Shown here in pieces: positions 60,617 through 64,000 of a DNA stretch of 64,000 nt. The notes below the pieces were generated by a model that had not been told where the DNA came from, did no database searches, and worked only from the letters and a program-made list of their open reading frames with translations. Location: the NCBI RefSeq assembly GCF_026229185.1, contig NZ_JAGGJA010000010.1, forward strand, positions 1 through 64,000, in the 5' to 3' direction. The translations under genes were made by a program, and so were the position numbers. Every line of letters starts with the position of its first letter. Within the stretch, counting starts at the first letter, position 1. This DNA is from Fodinibius salsisoli. Lineage in GTDB: Bacteria > Bacteroidota > Rhodothermia > Balneolales > Balneolaceae.

Positions 60617-61585
60617 ATGGTCAATAAATACTTAGCATTATTTATTATAAGTAGTTTACTATTGGTTTCCTGTGGGCCAGGTGGAAGTTCGGAAGATCAG
60701 CTTTCAGGTGAAATACAAATTGACGGTTCAAGTACCGTATTCCCCATTACAGAGGCTGTTGCCGAAGAGTTTCGGTCAGAAGCCCCGAATGTTCGGGTCA
60801 CGGTTGGCGTCTCGGGAACAGGCGGCGGTTTTCAGAAGTTTTTGCGTGGCGATACTGATATTAATAATGCTTCCCGGGCTATCAGTCCAGGTGAAAAAGA
60901 AAAGGCTGGGGGCAATGGTATTGACTATCTTCGCCTCTCAGTAGCCTATGACGGTCTGGCTGTGTTGGTAAATCCTAGTAACGATTGGGTTGATTATTTT
61001 ACAGTTGAAGAATTAAAGACCATATGGGAGCCTTCTGCTCAGGGAGAAATTAATCAATGGAGCGATGTTCGTGAAGAGTGGCCGGATGAAGAGCTTCATC
61101 TTTTTGGCCCCGGTGTGGCTTCTGGAACGTATGATTATTTTACAGAAGCTGTAGTAGGAGAGAGTGGTGCCAGTCGTGGTGACTTTACAGCCAGTGAAGA
61201 CGATAATGTACTGGTACAAGGAGTAAGTACCGATCAACATTCTCTCGGCTTTTTTGGATTGGCCTACTACAAAGAAAACCAAGACAAGCTAAAGCTTGTA
61301 GGAGTTGAAAATAGGGAGGGAGAAGTAGTAAAACCTACCATGGAAACCGTATCCAACGGAACATATAATCCACTTGCCCGGCCGCTGTTTATTTATGTAA
61401 GAAAAGAAGCGGCCCAGCAGGAGAGTGTACAGGAGTTTATAAACTTTTATCTGAATAATGCCCCTGAGCTGGCCGAACAAATTGGATATATTGCTATGCC
61501 CGATTCTGTCTATCAGGCCCAGAAGGAAAAGTTCAAAGCGTTTTATTCGAGCTCATCAGATTCATCTTCTACAACTACAAATTAA
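60617..61585 (+). CDS. pstS: Phosphate ABC transporter substrate-binding lipoprotein
   Basis: PstS captures inorganic phosphate in the periplasm for the PstCAB importer. The 322-residue lipoprotein has lipobox LVSC (Cys 19), [44 protein letters not shown] (core [11 protein letters not shown]), [16 protein letters not shown] and [11 protein letters not shown]. It is followed by a hairpin and then pstC; high expression relative to pstCA is usual. The Ser-rich tail SSSSDSSST is low in complexity. Confidence 0.95.
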   Translation: MVNKYLALFIISSLLLVSCGPGGSSEDQLSGEIQIDGSSTVFPITEAVAEEFRSEAPNVRVTVGVSGTGGGFQKFLRGDTDINNASRAISPGEKEKAGGNGIDYLRLSVAYDGLAVLVNPSNDWVDYFTVEELKTIWEPSAQGEINQWSDVREEWPDEELHLFGPGVASGTYDYFTEAVVGESGASRGDFTASEDDNVLVQGVSTDQHSLGFFGLAYYKENQDKLKLVGVENREGEVVKPTMETVSNGTYNPLARPLFIYVRKEAAQQESVQEFINFYLNNAPELAEQIGYIAMPDSVYQAQKEKFKAFYSSSSDSSSTTTN

Positions 61586-61592
61586 TTTAGTT

Positions 61593-61625
61593 GGCAACGC
61601 GGGCGGATATTTTCCGCCCGTTGTC
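61593..61625 (+). terminator. Hairpin between pstS and pstC, without a full T tail
   Basis: GGCAAC-GC-GGGCGG and CCGCCCGTTGTC form a long stem with a bulge and an ATATTTT loop. It is not followed by a T run, so it probably reduces rather than ends transcription, or stabilises the pstS mRNA 3' end. Confidence 0.7.
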
Positions 61626-61648
61626 AATTGTAGCCTATATCTGCGGAT

Positions 61649-62524
61649 ATGAATGTGAAAGAAAAAATTATTGAAAAGATACTGGCCTTTTGTGCCTTGG
61701 TTACCGTCTTCACAACCATAGGTATCATCCTGATACTGGCCATTGAAGCCGTTGGTTTTTTTAGTCAGGTTTCAATTGTCGAGTTCCTGACCTCTACGAA
61801 ATGGACTCCACTTTTCACCCAGAAAAGTTATGGTATTTTACCCCTCTTGAGTGGAACCTTCCTAACGACCGTTATTGCAATTTCAGTGGCATTACCTGTA
61901 GGTCTGACGATTGCGATTTATCTCAACGAGTATGCCTCTAAGCGGTTCCGGCAAATTCTTAAGCCTTTGCTTGAAATCCTGGCAGTGGTACCGACGGTTG
62001 TATATGGTTTTTTTGCCTTGATGATTGTGACTCCTTTCCTCAAGACCTTTATCCCGGAACTTTCGGGGTTTAATGCCTTGTCGCCCGGTATTGTAATGGG
62101 AATTATGATTATTCCTTTTGTTTCTTCCCTAAGTGAAGATGCACTCAGTTCTGTCCCCAATTCCTTGCGGCAGGCTTCTTTCGGAATGGGATCGACGAAG
62201 TTTCAGACGGCCTTCCGTGTAATGGTGCCGGCCGCCTCTTCGGGGATTGTTGTCTCCGCTATTTTAGCAGTATCACGGGCCATAGGAGAAACAATGATTG
62301 TGGCTATTGCTGCAGGACAGCAGCCGCGATTTGGTTTTGATCCTACAGTGCCTATAGAAACCATCACGGCCTATATCGTACAGGTCAGTATGGGAGATGT
62401 GCCTCACGGATCGCTGGCTTATAAAACGATATTTGCGGCGGGAATCACGTTGTTCATCTTCACCTTTATTCTAAATAACATCAGCTATTGGATTAAGGAA
62501 AGATACCAGGAGGAATATGAATAG
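61649..62524 (+). CDS. pstC: Phosphate ABC transporter permease PstC
   Basis: The 291-residue permease has about six membrane segments and the family motifs [46 protein letters not shown], the EAA loop region [24 protein letters not shown] and [17 protein letters not shown]. It forms the pore with PstA. Its last eight bases overlap pstA. Confidence 0.96.
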   Translation: MNVKEKIIEKILAFCALVTVFTTIGIILILAIEAVGFFSQVSIVEFLTSTKWTPLFTQKSYGILPLLSGTFLTTVIAISVALPVGLTIAIYLNEYASKRFRQILKPLLEILAVVPTVVYGFFALMIVTPFLKTFIPELSGFNALSPGIVMGIMIIPFVSSLSEDALSSVPNSLRQASFGMGSTKFQTAFRVMVPAASSGIVVSAILAVSRAIGETMIVAIAAGQQPRFGFDPTVPIETITAYIVQVSMGDVPHGSLAYKTIFAAGITLFIFTFILNNISYWIKERYQEEYE

Positions 62525-63374
62525 AGCAAGCACGAGCAGATTATACGATAAAGTTTTTCGTTCTATGGGCCTGACGGCTACCATCCTGTGCCTGTTGATA
62601 TTGGCCATTTTTATTGGCTTTATCATTTACCAGGGAGTAGGGCGGTTAAGCTGGGACTTTTTGATAAGCCTGCCATCCCGTTTTGCTGAGCGATCCGGTA
62701 TTTATACCGCATGGATCGGAACCCTTTGGGTGCTGGTACTGACTACGCTTATATCATTTCCATTGGGCGTTGGTGCGGGTATTTATTTAGAAGAGTACGG
62801 CAAAAAGAATAAGCTAAATAAATTCCTCGAGATCAATATCGCCAATTTAGCCGGTGTGCCTTCTATTATCTATGGATTATTGGGGCTGGAGGTTTTTGTC
62901 CGATTGATGAATATGGGCAGCAGTATATTGGCAGGATCATTAACCCTGGCACTCCTCATTTTACCTATTATCATTGTGTCAACGCGTGAGGCTATTCGTG
63001 CCGTACCGAGCACCATTAAAGAAGCTTCGGTAGCACTTGGGGCCTCGAAGTGGCAAACAATCTGGAATCAGATTTTGCCGGCCTCTTTTGGAGGAATCCT
63101 TACAGGCGTTATATTAGCTATTTCTCGAGCAGTGGGCGAAACGGCTCCGCTTATTGTGGTGGGGGCGCTGGCTTATGTACCATTTGCTCCACAAGGCCCC
63201 TTGGATGAGTTTACCGTATTGCCCATCCAAATTTTTAATTGGGTATCAAGACCACAGCATGAATTTGCTATTAATGCCGCCGCCGCTATTATTATATTGT
63301 TGCTCATAACATTTATAATGAACGGTATTGCTGTTTATATGAGACATCGCTGGCAACGGAAGATCGATTGGTAA
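62517..63374 (+). CDS. pstA: Phosphate ABC transporter permease PstA
   Basis: The 285-residue permease matches Pst[52 protein letters not shown] (cores [11 protein letters not shown] and [11 protein letters not shown]), the EAA-loop [23 protein letters not shown] and [16 protein letters not shown], with about six membrane segments. Its start lies in the pstC 3' end, so the two are translated together. Confidence 0.96.
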   Translation: MNRASTSRLYDKVFRSMGLTATILCLLILAIFIGFIIYQGVGRLSWDFLISLPSRFAERSGIYTAWIGTLWVLVLTTLISFPLGVGAGIYLEEYGKKNKLNKFLEINIANLAGVPSIIYGLLGLEVFVRLMNMGSSILAGSLTLALLILPIIIVSTREAIRAVPSTIKEASVALGASKWQTIWNQILPASFGGILTGVILAISRAVGETAPLIVVGALAYVPFAPQGPLDEFTVLPIQIFNWVSRPQHEFAINAAAAIIILLLITFIMNGIAVYMRHRWQRKIDW

Positions 63375-63415
63375 TTGACAGTGCTCCTTAATTTATAGTA
63401 TAAATAAGTTTGATT

Positions 63416-64000
63416 ATGGAAGTAAAATCAGAAGCATCCGGCCCAAAGGCAACAAGAGTAAAAACTGAGCCCAGAGTTAACTCAGAGAACCAGACGTATA
63501 AACTCCGGGCTAAAAATATCGATGTTTTTTATGGCGATTTTCAGGCTATCCATGATATTAGTCTGGATATCATTGATAATTCAATAACAGCCTTTATTGG
63601 GCCCTCCGGCTGTGGTAAATCCACTTTTCTACGGCTCTTCAACCGGATGAATGATTACATTGATGGATTTTCAATGAATGGCCAGATTCTGCTGGAAGGC
63701 CAGGATATTTACGATCCGTCAGTCAATGTGGAAGAATTACGGAAAAAAATCGGGATGGTTTTTCAGAAACCGAATCCTTTTCCCAAATCAATTTTCGAGA
63801 ACGTAGCTTACGGTCTTCGAATTCAGGGAATTAAAGATAAGGATTTTATTGAGCAGCGCGTGGTAGAGTCCTTGAAACAAGCAACACTGTTTGAAGAGGT
63901 CAAAGACGATTTAGATAAACAGGCTCTGGCACTTTCCGGAGGTCAGCAGCAGCGCCTTTGTATGGCACGGACACTGGCCGTTAAGCCTTCAGTATTGCTG
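63416..64000 (+). CDS. pstB: Phosphate ABC transporter ATPase PstB (3' end beyond the window)
   Basis: Starting ATG 63416, 195 codons are visible. The PstB ATPase core is seen: Walker [21 protein letters not shown], the Q-loop [16 protein letters not shown], and the signature [20 protein letters not shown] near the window edge. It starts 41 bp after pstA. An N-terminal polar extension of about 28 residues precedes the domain. The gene is cut by the end of the window. Confidence 0.96.
   Translation, partial: MEVKSEASGPKATRVKTEPRVNSENQTYKLRAKNIDVFYGDFQAIHDISLDIIDNSITAFIGPSGCGKSTFLRLFNRMNDYIDGFSMNGQILLEGQDIYDPSVNVEELRKKIGMVFQKPNPFPKSIFENVAYGLRIQGIKDKDFIEQRVVESLKQATLFEEVKDDLDKQALALSGGQQQRLCMARTLAVKPSVLL

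Overview
The window looks like a stretch of chromosome from a Balneolaeota/Rhodothermaeota-type bacterium (Bacteroidetes-related, probably a marine or halophilic heterotroph). That placement is an inference. It rests on a TonB-dependent BtuB paired with a BtuG-like surface beta-propeller lipoprotein, a B12-dependent class II ribonucleotide reductase, many lipoproteins with short signal peptides, and weak Shine-Dalgarno signals. No 16S rRNA gene is present, so genus and species cannot be read from this sequence.

Region 1 (1-12795) is a vitamin B12 block. A cobalamin riboswitch precedes btuF-btuC-btuD (periplasmic-binding lipoprotein, permease, ATPase). A second cobalamin riboswitch precedes btuB-btuG. 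After a strong intrinsic terminator come the nucleotide-loop assembly genes cobU-cobT-cobS-cobC and a Dph6-like PP-loop ATPase. No corrin-ring genes are seen, so this is salvage plus lower-ligand assembly. The main likely consumer, B12-dependent nrdJ, lies just downstream (14200-17817). Between them sit a frameshifted REP-associated transposase with REP-like palindromes and a set of DnaA-box sequences.

Region 2 (17895-26504) holds a small AAA ATPase and an unusual regulator that joins an N-terminal AraC-type DNA-binding domain to a STAND-type ATPase and a TPR-like tail. Downstream is a same-strand run of a berberine-bridge-type FAD oxidoreductase and several exported proteins of unknown function. 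It ends in a nonsense-disrupted TonB-receptor-type N-terminus and a stand-alone UvrC-like GIY-YIG nuclease.

Region 3 (27001-42388) is a catabolic island on one strand: five formylglycine-type sulfatases, then a planctomycete-style module (PSCyt1/DUF1549/DUF1553 cytochrome, DUF1501 Tat protein, sugar-isomerase-like TIM barrel, DUF2231-PSCyt1-LRR protein). It suggests desulfation and use of a sulfated glycan. No glycoside hydrolase or SusCD pair is in the window.

Region 4 (42561-51280) is an integrative element of about 8.65 kb in tRNA-Leu(CAA). It is bounded by an exact 72-bp direct repeat, has a P4-type tyrosine integrase at one end, and carries a 22-bp direct repeat just inside each end that may be arm-type integrase sites. 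The cargo is mostly orphan: an AlpA-like regulator, HTH proteins, coiled-coil and very small genes, a tail-fibre-like protein, a proteasome-fold (Ntn-hydrolase-like) protein, and two reverse-strand exported proteins that share a duplicated leader. This is the best candidate for an undescribed system.

Region 5 (51224-64000) is housekeeping: tRNA-Leu, miaB, a DUF488 gene, pyrE, pgpA, pgsA, cinA, a large outer-membrane barrel protein, ftsX, a NYN/LOTUS-type nuclease, and pstS-pstC-pstA-pstB, with pstB cut by the window edge.
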